A stretch of DNA of 64,000 bases from Rossellomorea pakistanensis (lineage in GTDB: Bacteria > Bacillota > Bacilli > Bacillales > Bacillaceae_B): NCBI RefSeq assembly GCF_016908495.1, contig NZ_JAFBDZ010000007.1, forward strand, positions 100,714 to 164,713, in the 5' to 3' direction. Within the stretch, counting starts at the first letter, position 1. Every line of letters starts with the position of its first letter. The notes beneath the pieces were generated by a model, which saw nothing but the letters and a program-made list of their open reading frames with translations, was not told the DNA's origin and did not search any database. Position numbers and translations under genes: made by a program. This document shows positions 7,467-16,200 of this stretch, one piece after another.

Positions 7467-8498
7467 CTACCCAAACAAGTAATCTTCAATCGCTTTCGTA
7501 ATATTAAACGGACCTCTTTCTTTATTTGAAGGAACCACTAATTTATATCCCGACTCAGGATATACCGATGAATGAAAGCTTACACCTGGGTCATATCCCA
7601 TGACATGGTACTTAAAAATCTTATCTTCCTTTTTATTGATCCAAACGCCATAACCGTAGTACGACTCTTCTTTAACACAGATATGAGGCTTCAATAGCAG
7701 ATTCGTATATTCTTTACATAATAGTTTATACTCCAGTAACCCTTCCCATAATCTCATCATATCAGGGGATGTGATATATGCTCCTCCATCAGCTCCACCT
7801 TTGATTGGAATCGAGTAGGTATTCGTTCGCCATGTTCCATCATCTACACTGTCTATATAACCAAATGCTGTATTTGCTGGCAGTTGATCAAGAGAAAAGT
7901 ATCCCGAACCCTCCATTCCACATTGATTAAAAATCTCTGTTTCAATATATTCAGTAAAACGTCTGCCTGTTTGTTGTTCAATCACTAATCCCAATAGGAT
8001 AAACCCGGCGTTATTATATTGAAACCTCTCCCCCGGTTTAAACATCATAGGCTGCATTTGAAACATGGGAAGAAAATCTTCTAAGCCCTTTAATAGATAC
8101 ATCGGTCTCTCTTTCCAAAGATCCTCAAAGTCATCCATAACGTCTTCATCAAAATAATCGGGAACCCCAGAACTATGTGTTAATAAATGATGTATTGTAA
8201 TGTTTTTATCAAATTTCGGAAGTTCAACTTCTAGACAATCCGTAAGTCGAGATTGAAAAGAAATGATCCCTTTTTCCACTAGCTGACAAATACCTATTGC
8301 CGTAAATAGTTTGCAGCCTGAAGCAATTCCAAAGCGTGTATCTACTATATTTAATTGCTTTTCCACTCTATTTGCATAACCAAATGCAGATTGATGGATG
8401 ACATCCTTTTCATTCTTCAATAGTACTGCTCCAGAAAAATCCACTTTATCTACAGTCTCTTTCACGACGCTTGTAAGCTCAGTAGTATTTGTTACCAT
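7467..8498 (-). CDS. serine hydrolase of the beta-lactamase / class C penicillin-binding fold
   Basis: A 343-residue protein of the PF00144 family. The catalytic SxxK is SGCK near residue 60 and the YxN-type motif is YNNAGF near residue 162. A C-terminal HVMGYDPG may correspond to the third conserved box. No signal peptide is visible, so it is probably cytoplasmic and more likely an esterase or D-peptide hydrolase than a secreted beta-lactamase. RBS AGGAGCTGGAG precedes the ATG. Its last codons are partly duplicated downstream together with the 21-bp repeats. Confidence 0.82.
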   Translation of the reverse strand: MVTNTTELTSVVKETVDKVDFSGAVLLKNEKDVIHQSAFGYANRVEKQLNIVDTRFGIASGCKLFTAIGICQLVEKGIISFQSRLTDCLEVELPKFDKNITIHHLLTHSSGVPDYFDEDVMDDFEDLWKERPMYLLKGLEDFLPMFQMQPMMFKPGERFQYNNAGFILLGLVIEQQTGRRFTEYIETEIFNQCGMEGSGYFSLDQLPANTAFGYIDSVDDGTWRTNTYSIPIKGGADGGAYITSPDMMRLWEGLLEYKLLCKEYTNLLLKPHICVKEESYYGYGVWINKKEDKIFKYHVMGYDPGVSFHSSVYPESGYKLVVPSNKERGPFNITKAIEDYLFG

Positions 8499-8650
8499 AT
8501 CTCCAGCTCCTTTACTGTACCTTCCGAACCGTTATTTGGAATTTGATTCTCTAATAATTAATATTTACTTTATCATTTCCACCACAACCCTTTTCCTAGA
8601 TAAAGAATACTTCTCTTTTAAAATTAGAAATCCTCCTAAGATACCCAAAC

Positions 8651-8684
8651 AAAAAAGACCGAGCATCATTTATTGCCCGGCCTT
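8651..8684 (-). terminator. terminator of glpQ
   Basis: On the minus strand AAGGCCGGGC pairs with GCTCGGTCTT (two G-U pairs) and is followed by six Ts. Confidence 0.8.
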
Positions 8685-8695
8685 ACGATAACAAT

Positions 8696-9523
8696 TTATT
8701 TATTTCTAGGATCTACATAATCAGGATAATCGGTAATAATAGCATCTACATCCATTTTCAATAGAAAATCTGCTGCCTCTTGGCTGCGTACAGTCCATGA
8801 AGATATCTTCATATCAAAAGAGTGCACTCTATTTACTAAGTCTTTCGTAACGATTCTGTAGCTTGGGTTAAAATAATCTGCATACATTGAGAATTCTTTT
8901 AATGCTTCATCAGTTGTATCAGTGATGGATGAGGTTAGTACTCCGACTGGAACCTTTGGAAGAAGGGAATTTATTTTTTTCATGGAATCAAAATGAAAGG
9001 ATTGAATAATAATTTTTTCATTTTGCGGTTTATCAAGGTTCCGTTCTTTTAACTCTTCAGCGACTTCTTCTTCAATTCCTGGATATAATTCAGGTGCCTT
9101 TAATTCTATTAAAATGCCCACTTTCCCATGATATTTATCAAGAATTTCATCGAATGCAGGAATTTTTTCTCCCGAAAATTGTTCCCCCATCCAGCTACCG
9201 GCATCAAAGCTTCTAAGCTGATCAAAGGTTAAGTCCTTCACTTGCCCTGTTCCATCAGTTGTTCGATTAATCGTTGTATCATGAATGATAACTAACTCCC
9301 CGTCCTTACTACGTTGGACATCAATCTCGATATAATCAGCTTTCATTTCTACTGCCTTGTCAAATGCTGCGATTGTGTTTTCTGGTGCGTACCCTGCTGC
9401 ACCACGATGGGCAACATTATCCACCTGTTTCAAATTCCCATTTGATACTGCAGCATCGGCTTGTTGAAATGGACTAAAAAACAAGGTTAACGCAACACCT
9501 GCACCTAATAACGTATTCTTCAT
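8696..9523 (-). CDS. glpQ: secreted glycerophosphodiester phosphodiesterase
   Basis: A 275-residue GDPD enzyme that hydrolyses glycerophosphodiesters to glycerol 3-phosphate and an alcohol. A signal peptide occupies residues 1-25 and probably ends at QADA. The active-site block runs VAHRGAAGYAPENTIAAF, then IEIDVQRSKDGELVIIHD, which supplies the metal-binding Glu/Asp and catalytic His residues. The start MKNTLLGAG is preferred over an upstream Met because GAGGAG is correctly placed before it. It is likely a single-gene unit used for phosphate or glycerol scavenging outside the cell. No Pho box is evident. Confidence 0.88.
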   Translation of the reverse strand: MKNTLLGAGVALTLFFSPFQQADAAVSNGNLKQVDNVAHRGAAGYAPENTIAAFDKAVEMKADYIEIDVQRSKDGELVIIHDTTINRTTDGTGQVKDLTFDQLRSFDAGSWMGEQFSGEKIPAFDEILDKYHGKVGILIELKAPELYPGIEEEVAEELKERNLDKPQNEKIIIQSFHFDSMKKINSLLPKVPVGVLTSSITDTTDEALKEFSMYADYFNPSYRIVTKDLVNRVHSFDMKISSWTVRSQEAADFLLKMDVDAIITDYPDYVDPRNK

Positions 9524-9703
9524 CTCCTCAGCTCCTCTACATAGTTGATTCAAAATCCATCTTACTTTACGAATGTGTATTCCATATGTAGAGGCTATGT
9601 TAGCTAAGTTAAAACATTATGAAGAAAGGTAGGACGATTATCACGCTTTTGTTTACAACTATAATCAAGTTGAATCCATGCTCTTTTAAGTGTCATTTCC
9701 ACC

Positions 9704-9731
9704 AAAAAAAGAGCAAACACCAAATGTTCGC
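9704..9731 (-). terminator. terminator of metE
   Basis: On the minus strand GCGAACA pairs with TGTTTGC (one G-U pair) and is followed by CTC and seven Ts, about 30 bases after the metE stop. Confidence 0.7.
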
Positions 9732-9760
9732 CCCTTCTATTTCTCATTTTCTTTTCAAAA

Positions 9761-12058
9761 TTATTCTTTATTAACGAGCAGCCTTTCCCTTGCCAGCTCT
9801 GCTGCTTCAACCATCACTTTAAGCGAAGCAATTGTCTCTTCAATTCCACGCGTTTTCAACCCACAATCCGGATTGATCCAGAATAGCTTTGGATCGAGAA
9901 CCTGAAGGGCACGGTCAATGTTTCTCGTGACTTCTTCTAGCTCTGGTACACGTGGACTATGGATATCGTATACCCCTAGACCTATACTGTTATCATAAGT
10001 GTTTTGTTCAAACGCATGGATTAATTCTCCATGACTTCTTGAGGTTTCAATTGAGATCACATCAGCATCTAAAGCTTTAATGGCGTCTATAATATCCTCA
10101 AAGTCTGAATAACACATATGGGTGTGAATTTGCATATCATCTTGGACCGAAGAGGTTGTGAGTTTAAAAGCATAAACGGCAGTATTAAGATAGCTGGACC
10201 ATTGCTCACGCTTTAACGGCAAACCTTCTCGAAGGGCTGGTTCGTCTACTTGAACCATATGAATCCCATTTTCTTCGAGAGCTTCCACTTCTTTTCGAAG
10301 CGCTAGAGCTATTTGGTTGACAATAGCAGAACGTGAGAGATCATCTCGTGCAAATGACCAATTTAATATCGTAATAGGCCCTGTTAGCATTCCCTTTACT
10401 GGCTTATCTGTTAGTGATTGGGCATATACCGTTTCCTCGATTGTCATCGGCTTCTTAAATGAAACGTCTCCAAAAATAATCGGCGGCTTCACACATCTGG
10501 ATCCATAAGACTGTACCCAGCCGAATTTTGTAAATTGGAAGCCAGCTAATTTTTCACCAAAATATTCAACCATGTCGGTTCGTTCGAATTCTCCATGAAC
10601 GAACACATCGAGTCCGATCTCCTCTTGAATGTTAATCCATTTTTTAATTTCGGCTTTAATATATACTCGATATTGTTCATCTGTTAGCTCACCTTTACGC
10701 CACGTTAAACGCGTTTTTCTCACCTCTGAGGTTTGCGGAAAGCTTCCAATTGTAGTAGTCGGGAGCAATGGAAGTTGGAATGCCTTCCCCTGAGAACCTT
10801 TACGGATTTCATAAGGTGATTCCCGCTTAGCTTTGTATTCAGCTAGATTTTGAATCGTTTCTTGGACTTGGATATTGTTTCTCAATGGTGATTGATTTAA
10901 CTTTTGGATGGCTATGGTTGATGATTTCATTTCCTCTTCAATCGCTTTAACACCATCTTGTAATCCTTTAGTTAAGGTAACAACTTCTTGTAACTTTTCA
11001 TTTGCAAATGAAAGAGCATCCTTTAGCGTACCATCCAGCTTTTCTTCATTCTTAACCGTTACAGGAACATGCAATAAGCTTGATGATGGCTGTACAATGA
11101 TACGATCTTTTGACACTATTTCCGCAATGGCAGTAAGTGTTAAAGATTTCTCCTCTAAATTCGCACGCCATATGTTTCGTCCATCAATAATCCCTGCAGC
11201 AAGAACCTTATCCTGCGGGAAACCAGATGATTTTAAAGCTGTAAGGTTTTGACCGCGGTCATGAACAAAATCAAGTCCAATCCCCTGAACTGGTAATTTC
11301 ACGATATCTTCATAATGTTCTAGACTATCAAAGTAGGTTTGCAGGATCACCTTTATATCAGGTGCCGCTTCATGTAGGGTTTGATAAACGTCAGTAAATA
11401 GAGCAACCTCTTCTTTTGAAAGCGTCGTCGATAAAATCGGTTCATCAACTTGAACCCACTCGACACCTTCAGTTTGTAACTCGCATAATATCCTTGCATA
11501 TAGCGGTACAAATTGTTCTACTACTTTCCTAAACTCACTTTTCTTATAGCCTTTTGAAAGCTTTACAAATGTGACGGGGCCTAATATAACGGGCTTTCCT
11601 TCAATATTTAGCTTTCGTTTCGCTTCCTTATAAAAATGAAGTGGACGGTTTTCGACAAGTGTAGGCACTGCCACGTCTAGCTCCGGAACGATATAATGAT
11701 AGTTTGTGTTAAACCATTTCGTCATTTCAGCTGCAACAGCACCTTTCGTACCTCTTGCTATTTCAAAATATGTTTCAAGAGGAACTTTACCACCACTGTA
11801 CTCAAATCGGTTTGAGACTAATCCGAACATAACCGCTGTATCTAGAACATGATCGTACAAACTAAAGTCACCAACTGGAATCAAGTCAATTCCTTCATCC
11901 TTCTGTTTCTGAAGGTGACTTAAATAAATTTCCTCCATTCTTTTTGAAAAAACCTCTTTTTCTAATGTACCTGCCCAAAATTGTTCAAGTGCCTTTTTCC
12001 ATTCACGGTTTTCACCAATTCTTGGATAACCTAAATTGGAGCTTTTCACTGTTGTCAT
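9761..12058 (-). CDS. metE: cobalamin-independent methionine synthase
   Basis: A 765-residue MetE, full length for the family. It transfers the methyl group of 5-methyltetrahydrofolate (polyglutamate) to homocysteine in the cytoplasm. The N-terminal half has the folate-binding repeat starting [15 protein letters not shown]. The C-terminal barrel carries the zinc and homocysteine ligands in [19 protein letters not shown] and NPDCGLKTR. Expression is evidently controlled by the long leader holding a SAM-I riboswitch and a cobalamin riboswitch. This implies that the cell also has a B12-dependent synthase (MetH) elsewhere. Confidence 0.96.
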   Translation of the reverse strand: MTTVKSSNLGYPRIGENREWKKALEQFWAGTLEKEVFSKRMEEIYLSHLQKQKDEGIDLIPVGDFSLYDHVLDTAVMFGLVSNRFEYSGGKVPLETYFEIARGTKGAVAAEMTKWFNTNYHYIVPELDVAVPTLVENRPLHFYKEAKRKLNIEGKPVILGPVTFVKLSKGYKKSEFRKVVEQFVPLYARILCELQTEGVEWVQVDEPILSTTLSKEEVALFTDVYQTLHEAAPDIKVILQTYFDSLEHYEDIVKLPVQGIGLDFVHDRGQNLTALKSSGFPQDKVLAAGIIDGRNIWRANLEEKSLTLTAIAEIVSKDRIIVQPSSSLLHVPVTVKNEEKLDGTLKDALSFANEKLQEVVTLTKGLQDGVKAIEEEMKSSTIAIQKLNQSPLRNNIQVQETIQNLAEYKAKRESPYEIRKGSQGKAFQLPLLPTTTIGSFPQTSEVRKTRLTWRKGELTDEQYRVYIKAEIKKWINIQEEIGLDVFVHGEFERTDMVEYFGEKLAGFQFTKFGWVQSYGSRCVKPPIIFGDVSFKKPMTIEETVYAQSLTDKPVKGMLTGPITILNWSFARDDLSRSAIVNQIALALRKEVEALEENGIHMVQVDEPALREGLPLKREQWSSYLNTAVYAFKLTTSSVQDDMQIHTHMCYSDFEDIIDAIKALDADVISIETSRSHGELIHAFEQNTYDNSIGLGVYDIHSPRVPELEEVTRNIDRALQVLDPKLFWINPDCGLKTRGIEETIASLKVMVEAAELARERLLVNKE

Positions 12059-12100
12059 CGTATTTTTCCTCCTCTTTTATTGATCTTTTCGTACTCAACT

Positions 12101-12137
12101 AAAAAATCTCTCTTCCCAAACAATAGAAAGAGAGATT
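12101..12137 (-). terminator. expression-platform terminator after the cobalamin aptamer
   Basis: On the minus strand AATCTCTCTT and AAGAGAGATT form a 10-bp stem followed by TTTTT. It stands between the cobalamin aptamer and the metE start, so aptamer folding most likely decides whether this terminator forms. Confidence 0.8.
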
Positions 12138-12227
12138 GATACGCATACCTAACTAGAGTTGAGATTTCTGGTTATCTCAGCCACGTATTCCTCACTCCTC
12201 TCTATATCCTCGTAGAGCTTTAGAGCA

Positions 12228-12398
12228 TACAATAGGCAGGTCTCCTGACTTAGGTTTACCGCTTCCTATCCCTTCCCATTTCAATTTAAAACAGTGGTTC
12301 ATTGATAAGTCGCTCCCCATTACAGTGGCGGGACCGTCCCGGATTTTCACCGGTATTCCCTTTTAAGCTGTGCTTAATTTTCCCCAACAGCACCTAAT
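12228..12398 (-). ncRNA. cobalamin riboswitch (metE leader)
   Basis: Read on the minus strand it has the cobalamin aptamer consensus in order: GGGAATACCGGTGAAAATC, GACGGTCCCGCCACTGTAA (the B12-box region) and finally TCAGGAGACCTGCC. It is the second aptamer on the metE transcript. Cobalamin binding should repress MetE, which is redundant when B12 is available. The aptamer class is clear from conserved blocks; ligand specificity (adenosyl- or methyl-) is not decided by eye. Confidence 0.93.
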
Positions 12399-12422
12399 GT
12401 ATTTTGTATTAAATTGTTCAAT

Positions 12423-12463
12423 AAAAAACGAATGCCTCCCTAATTCAATAGAAGGCATTCGTC
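12423..12463 (-). terminator. expression-platform terminator of the SAM-I riboswitch
   Basis: On the minus strand ACGAATGCC pairs with GGCATTCGT, and TTTTTT follows. It is placed directly after the SAM-I aptamer and before the cobalamin aptamer, giving the first checkpoint in the metE leader. Confidence 0.88.
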
Positions 12464-12477
12464 ATTTATAGAATCCC

Positions 12478-12594
12478 CTCTTATTTGTCAAAGCCGTAGC
12501 TTTGCAGGAATTAGCACCTTTTCAACAATTCGTTGAATGGTTGCCGGGCTTCATAGGGCCAGTCCCTCCACCACTCTTAATAAGAGTTTCAATA
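12478..12594 (-). ncRNA. SAM-I (S-box) riboswitch (metE leader)
   Basis: Minus-strand sequence begins CTCTTATTAAGAGTGGTGGA, followed by GGGACTGGCCC, ATGAAGCCCGGCAACC and AAAGGTGCTAATTCCTGC. It closes with AATAAGAGGG, which pairs with the 5' end as P1. These are the conserved S-box blocks in order. It should terminate transcription when S-adenosylmethionine is plentiful. It is the upstream half of a tandem arrangement with the cobalamin riboswitch. Confidence 0.95.
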
Positions 12595-12621
12595 TATTGT
12601 TATTTCCTTAATTTAAATGAC

Positions 12622-12650
12622 ATCATAGCATGATGAATAAGTGTTGTCAA
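12622..12650 (-). promoter_or_regulatory. metE sigma-A promoter
   Basis: On the minus strand TTGACA, a 17-base spacer and TATGAT stand just upstream of the SAM-I aptamer. The transcript would carry about 550 leader bases before the metE start. Confidence 0.85.
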
Positions 12651-12698
12651 AAGAATTTTCGAAATTATTTTTATTAAACAAAATTTGTCTTTATAGTC

Positions 12699-12818
12699 TA
12701 TCGGTAACGTAAAACAGTGCAAAAGCCAATATGACAGCATCCAAATGGGTCTTAGATATCGTGAAACAAAGCAAAATCAAAATAACGGTATCCAAAGAGA
12801 CTTTGAATACCGTAAACC
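12699..12818 (-). repeat. 51-bp tandem repeat with hairpin units
   Basis: Two diverged copies and a partial third repeat about every 51 bases. Each copy contains an inverted repeat; the best preserved has arms CGGTATCCAAAG and CTTTGAATACCG. Because 51 is divisible by 3, the minus strand translates into 17-residue repeats. There is no start or ribosome site to support a gene, so I treat it as a non-coding intergenic repeat. Confidence 0.6.
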
Positions 12819-12997
12819 TGATCGAATTAGATCTTTTCCACCTTTCTTCAATCATGGAACCGTCACGAGCCATTACATTGGAATAATGACTTTCTTGACT
12901 ATTAAAATTTGCAGGAGTGAAATTTTTGGGATTTTGGGCTGATGGATGTTAAAAGTACTCAACCCTATCATTCTTTCATTTTTTCATAAAGGCCTTA

Positions 12998-13636
12998 TTA
13001 AAGCTCTTTTGATGACAGAGGCAGGAAAAACTTCACCCCTCGTTTATTAAAGGGCAGCAGTTTCATATCAGCCAATAAGTGACTAGCATATCCTGAGAAG
13101 CAGGTAATGAAAATCCCCGCTACTCCTAAGGATTCTTGAAAATAATAAGCAATCACCCCAAAATAAAGGAGCCCAATTATAGAGTGAGTATAACTTCTAT
13201 GAGATACAAGGGACGCTATGATAATATAAATTCCGAATAACCAAACCCAGTTTTCCCCTAATGACAATCCTCCTGCTAATACCCCAATGCCCGCTACTGT
13301 AAGCATATGTCGCTTCGTAATGAAGGAGGCAATGATCAGAATACCGATTCCCGCTCCAATCCCTAACCATTGCTCCTGACCAACACCTTTTAGATAACTG
13401 TAAATCATCATTAGGACACCAATAATTTGTGCAAGCGTTCTAAAAAATTTATGGGAGGCCGTGAATGTATTTCTTAATTTCCCGTTCACATCAAGGTCAG
13501 GGATTAAACCTGACACACCTCCGAACCCTACGAGAGAGAGGGTCGTTATCGGATCTGTTTGTAATGTGTTGGCAACGATAAACCCCGTTGTTGCTCCTAT
13601 CGCCATATGTGCTGTGCCGTTCACTCTCTTTTCCAC
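12998..13636 (-). CDS. YdjM-type membrane-bound metal-dependent hydrolase
   Basis: A 212-residue integral membrane protein of the YdjM/LexA-regulated family (PF04307), like Bacillus subtilis YvsG. Visible family marks are the N-terminal HMAIGATTGF, GLIPDLDVNGK near residue 44 and HRSYTHS near residue 146, followed by a late HLLADM. These conserved His/Asp residues suggest a metal site at the membrane face. About six hydrophobic helices fill the rest. The biological role is not established for the family. It is monocistronic here. Confidence 0.8.
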   Translation of the reverse strand: MEKRVNGTAHMAIGATTGFIVANTLQTDPITTLSLVGFGGVSGLIPDLDVNGKLRNTFTASHKFFRTLAQIIGVLMMIYSYLKGVGQEQWLGIGAGIGILIIASFITKRHMLTVAGIGVLAGGLSLGENWVWLFGIYIIIASLVSHRSYTHSIIGLLYFGVIAYYFQESLGVAGIFITCFSGYASHLLADMKLLPFNKRGVKFFLPLSSKEL

Positions 13637-14129
13637 CTATCTCTTTTAAATTCATACTTTTAAAATCTACTATTTTGTTAGATTAGATAAATTCATCTAA
13701 CTTATGATTTCAAGCAGTATTTATCATTATAGGATAATTTTTGATAATAAGTAAGGCATTGAACGCTTAAATTCAAAAAGGGAGATCATCACTCACCCTA
13801 ACATGGTGAAATATGGATATAACCATACGTGTCTAAAAAGGAGAACAAATTGTTAAATTTAACGATTTTACACATTAAAAATGACCATAAAATCAGCTCT
13901 TGAGTAAGTGATTTTTTAACAAACAAAGCAATCGAGTCATTTGGATTCACTTTGGAACATAAATCTTTATGAAAAGATTTGTTGGTGAGGAAGGCGTGAG
14001 ATCCTTCCGCTCCAACTAATGCTTTTCAACTAATACAATGTTTACGAAATCAACTTAAATAAACAGAGTATTCTTTCTTTTATCCCCCTCTGCTAAAATA
14101 AAAATAAGATTAATAATAGGAGGACTCAT
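13637..14129. other. intergenic region with one imperfect hairpin, no gene
   Basis: About 490 AT-rich bases between divergently oriented genes, which must hold both promoters. The only structure I can support is at 13981-14016. There GTTGGTGAGGAAGG and CCTTCCGCTCCAAC pair with two mismatches around an eight-base loop, without a T-run. No open frame with a ribosome site is evident. Confidence 0.5.
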
Positions 14130-15092
14130 ATGAAAAAAAGAACAATCATTATCACCCAAGAAATCGACCAAGCTCATGCTACTAAAATAAATGAAATCCT
14201 TCCAGATTGGGATGTATTCATTGGAAAAGACCGTTCTGTTTGGGAACCACATGTAAAAAACGCCGAAATCATTGTTGGATGGAAAAAAGGAATGGAAAAG
14301 GAATGTATTCATGAAGATTCTTCTCTTCGCTGGGTACAGAGTTGGAGTGCTGGTATTAATAGCATGCCGCTGCAACAATTTGAAGAAAATAACATACAGC
14401 TCTCGAGTGCAAACGGTGTTCATGCTTATCCCATTTCCGAAACCATTTTTGCCCTCATGTTAGGATTAACTCGTAAAATCCATACATATGTGAGAAACCA
14501 AGAAGAGAAAAAATGGCACCATTCAAATATTAAACTAGAGATTCACGAAAAAACGATTGGGATTATCGGTGTTGGTGCGATCGGAAAAGAAACAGCTAAA
14601 ATTGCTAAAGCTTTTGGAATGACGGTACTAGGTGTGCGTCGTTCGGGAATGCAGGAGGATTATGTTGATGAAATGTACACAACTGAAGAATTAGCAACCA
14701 TTTTACCTCGCTGTGATTATGTCGTCGTCACAGTACCCCTTACAAAAGATACTCGCGGTTTATTTGGACAGAAGCAATTTTCATTAATGAAGCCAACTTC
14801 TTTTTTTATTAATATCGGGCGTGGTGAAACCGTCGATGAAGACGATCTGATTCAAGCCCTAAAGGAGAAACAAATCGCTGGAGCTGGGTTAGATGTGTTT
14901 ACACAAGAACCATTAAGTGAGGAAAGTCCTCTTTGGAACATGGAAAATGTAATTATAACTCCGCATACCTCAGGCTCAACGGAACATTACAACAAACGAG
15001 TTATCGAAGACATTTTCATTCCTAATCTAAAGAATTATAAACAAGGGAACACCCCTTCGATTAATCTTGTTGATTTTACTAAAGGGTATTAA
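14130..15092 (+). CDS. D-2-hydroxyacid dehydrogenase
   Basis: A 320-residue NAD(P)-dependent dehydrogenase of the phosphoglycerate-dehydrogenase superfamily. The Rossmann fingerprint GIIGVGAIGKETAKIAKAFG lies near residues 149-168. The signature FINIGRGETVDEDDL follows near residue 228, and the catalytic His sits in ITPHTSGST near residue 285. It reduces 2-ketoacids or oxidises D-2-hydroxyacids in the cytoplasm; the substrate cannot be told from sequence. RBS AGGAGG precedes ATG. It is a single gene closed by a terminator. Confidence 0.87.
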   Translation: MKKRTIIITQEIDQAHATKINEILPDWDVFIGKDRSVWEPHVKNAEIIVGWKKGMEKECIHEDSSLRWVQSWSAGINSMPLQQFEENNIQLSSANGVHAYPISETIFALMLGLTRKIHTYVRNQEEKKWHHSNIKLEIHEKTIGIIGVGAIGKETAKIAKAFGMTVLGVRRSGMQEDYVDEMYTTEELATILPRCDYVVVTVPLTKDTRGLFGQKQFSLMKPTSFFINIGRGETVDEDDLIQALKEKQIAGAGLDVFTQEPLSEESPLWNMENVIITPHTSGSTEHYNKRVIEDIFIPNLKNYKQGNTPSINLVDFTKGY

Positions 15093-15126
15093 ACAGTAAA
15101 CAGAATTGTCCTATAAGGAGTTCCCT

Positions 15127-15159
15127 CAATATTCGACCATGACCTTAGGTCGAATATTG
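15127..15159 (+). terminator. terminator of the 2-hydroxyacid dehydrogenase gene
   Basis: Perfect 12-bp stem with arms CAATATTCGACC and GGTCGAATATTG, followed by TCACTTTTT. Confidence 0.85.
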
Positions 15160-15390
15160 TCACTTTTTATCGAGAAATCGATAAAAGGGTAAAAGTTGAA
15201 AATTGAAAGCTAAAAGTTAAAAATAAAAAGATTTAGTATGAGAAAATCACAGTTAAAAATCGTGATTAAGTCTAAGTTTCACAATAAATTCTTTCATTTC
15301 ACATTGAGGTAGTTGAAAAATTGAGCTTTTTTATAAAAAACCATCAACTCTTCATCTAAAAACGACACTTATTCCTCCAAAATCTTAAAA

Positions 15391-15415
15391 CAAAAAACGC
15401 CTATTTCCAGGCGTC
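15391..15415 (-). terminator. terminator of the NarL-type regulator gene
   Basis: On the minus strand GACGCCTGG and AGGCGT form a short stem followed by six Ts. The 230 bases between this and the previous terminator are A-rich and hold no gene I can support. Confidence 0.75.
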
Positions 15416-15426
15416 TATCATTCACT

Positions 15427-16077
15427 CTATTTCATAACCAAATCCTTAGGATAGATAAGATCGTTTCGAATCGCACAAATAATCGCTTGCGAGCGGTTTT
15501 GTACATTCAATTTTCTAAATATATTGTTCAGATGTATTTTTACAGTGTTGTCACTTATAAATAAACTTTGGCCAATTTCTTTATTGGTTTTTCCCTCTAC
15601 TAAAGCTTCTAGTACCTCTTTTTCCCTGCACGTCAATAGTTCATGCTCTTTACTTTCTTTTTGACGATGATAATTCATAAGTTTTTGTGTTAGTTGTGGG
15701 TGCAGTGTTGGTTGACCTTGTATGAGAGTTCGTATGGAGGATACAATTTGTTCGATAGACATATCTTTTAACAAATACCCATCAGCCCCTACTGATAAGC
15801 ATGCTAGAAAATCTTTTTCAGAGTCATTCTCAGTTAGGATCATTACTCTTACATGGGGATGCAGAGATTTAATATCTGAAAGTAATTGAACCCCATTTTT
15901 ATATTGAAGGTTCACATCCATTACAATCATCTGAGGTTCCAGCTCTTGAACTAAATTCATGATGTTGCTTGATGATGAAACATATTCTACTAGTTCAAAA
16001 CCCGTTAATCCTGATAGAACACTTGCAAGTCCTTCTCTAACAAGGATGTGATCATCAACAATCATTATTTTGATCAT
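15427..16077 (-). CDS. NarL/LuxR-family response regulator (orphan)
   Basis: A 216-residue two-component regulator. The receiver domain (1-120) has the acidic pair DD at 8-9, the phosphoacceptor Asp near 54 (IVMDVN) and Lys in YLLKDM. A LuxR-type helix-turn-helix occupies about 145-205 ([20 protein letters not shown], then [14 protein letters not shown]). No histidine kinase is next to it, so its partner must be encoded elsewhere or it may work without phosphorylation. It sits downstream of an HTH-TPR regulator and a protease gene, but a gap separates it from them. Confidence 0.9.
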   Translation of the reverse strand: MIKIMIVDDHILVREGLASVLSGLTGFELVEYVSSSSNIMNLVQELEPQMIVMDVNLQYKNGVQLLSDIKSLHPHVRVMILTENDSEKDFLACLSVGADGYLLKDMSIEQIVSSIRTLIQGQPTLHPQLTQKLMNYHRQKESKEHELLTCREKEVLEALVEGKTNKEIGQSLFISDNTVKIHLNNIFRKLNVQNRSQAIICAIRNDLIYPKDLVMK

Positions 16078-16200
16078 AGCATCAGCTCCTACAGTAAAAA
16101 GAAAATATTCCCAAACTCACCCTGACTTAACAATACTGTAATCAAAATATAAAGTAAATTGGGTTATATTCTAGAATCTGACTAATATTGACCTTTAAAA

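Noticed and set aside
12691..12873. Minus-strand frame with two 17-residue hydrophobic repeats
   Set aside because: Produced by the 51-bp hairpin repeat; no start or ribosome site.
16078..16200. Signalling-peptide gene after the first HTH-TPR regulator
   Set aside because: The 123 bases downstream contain no start codon with a ribosome site and no signal-peptide-like frame.
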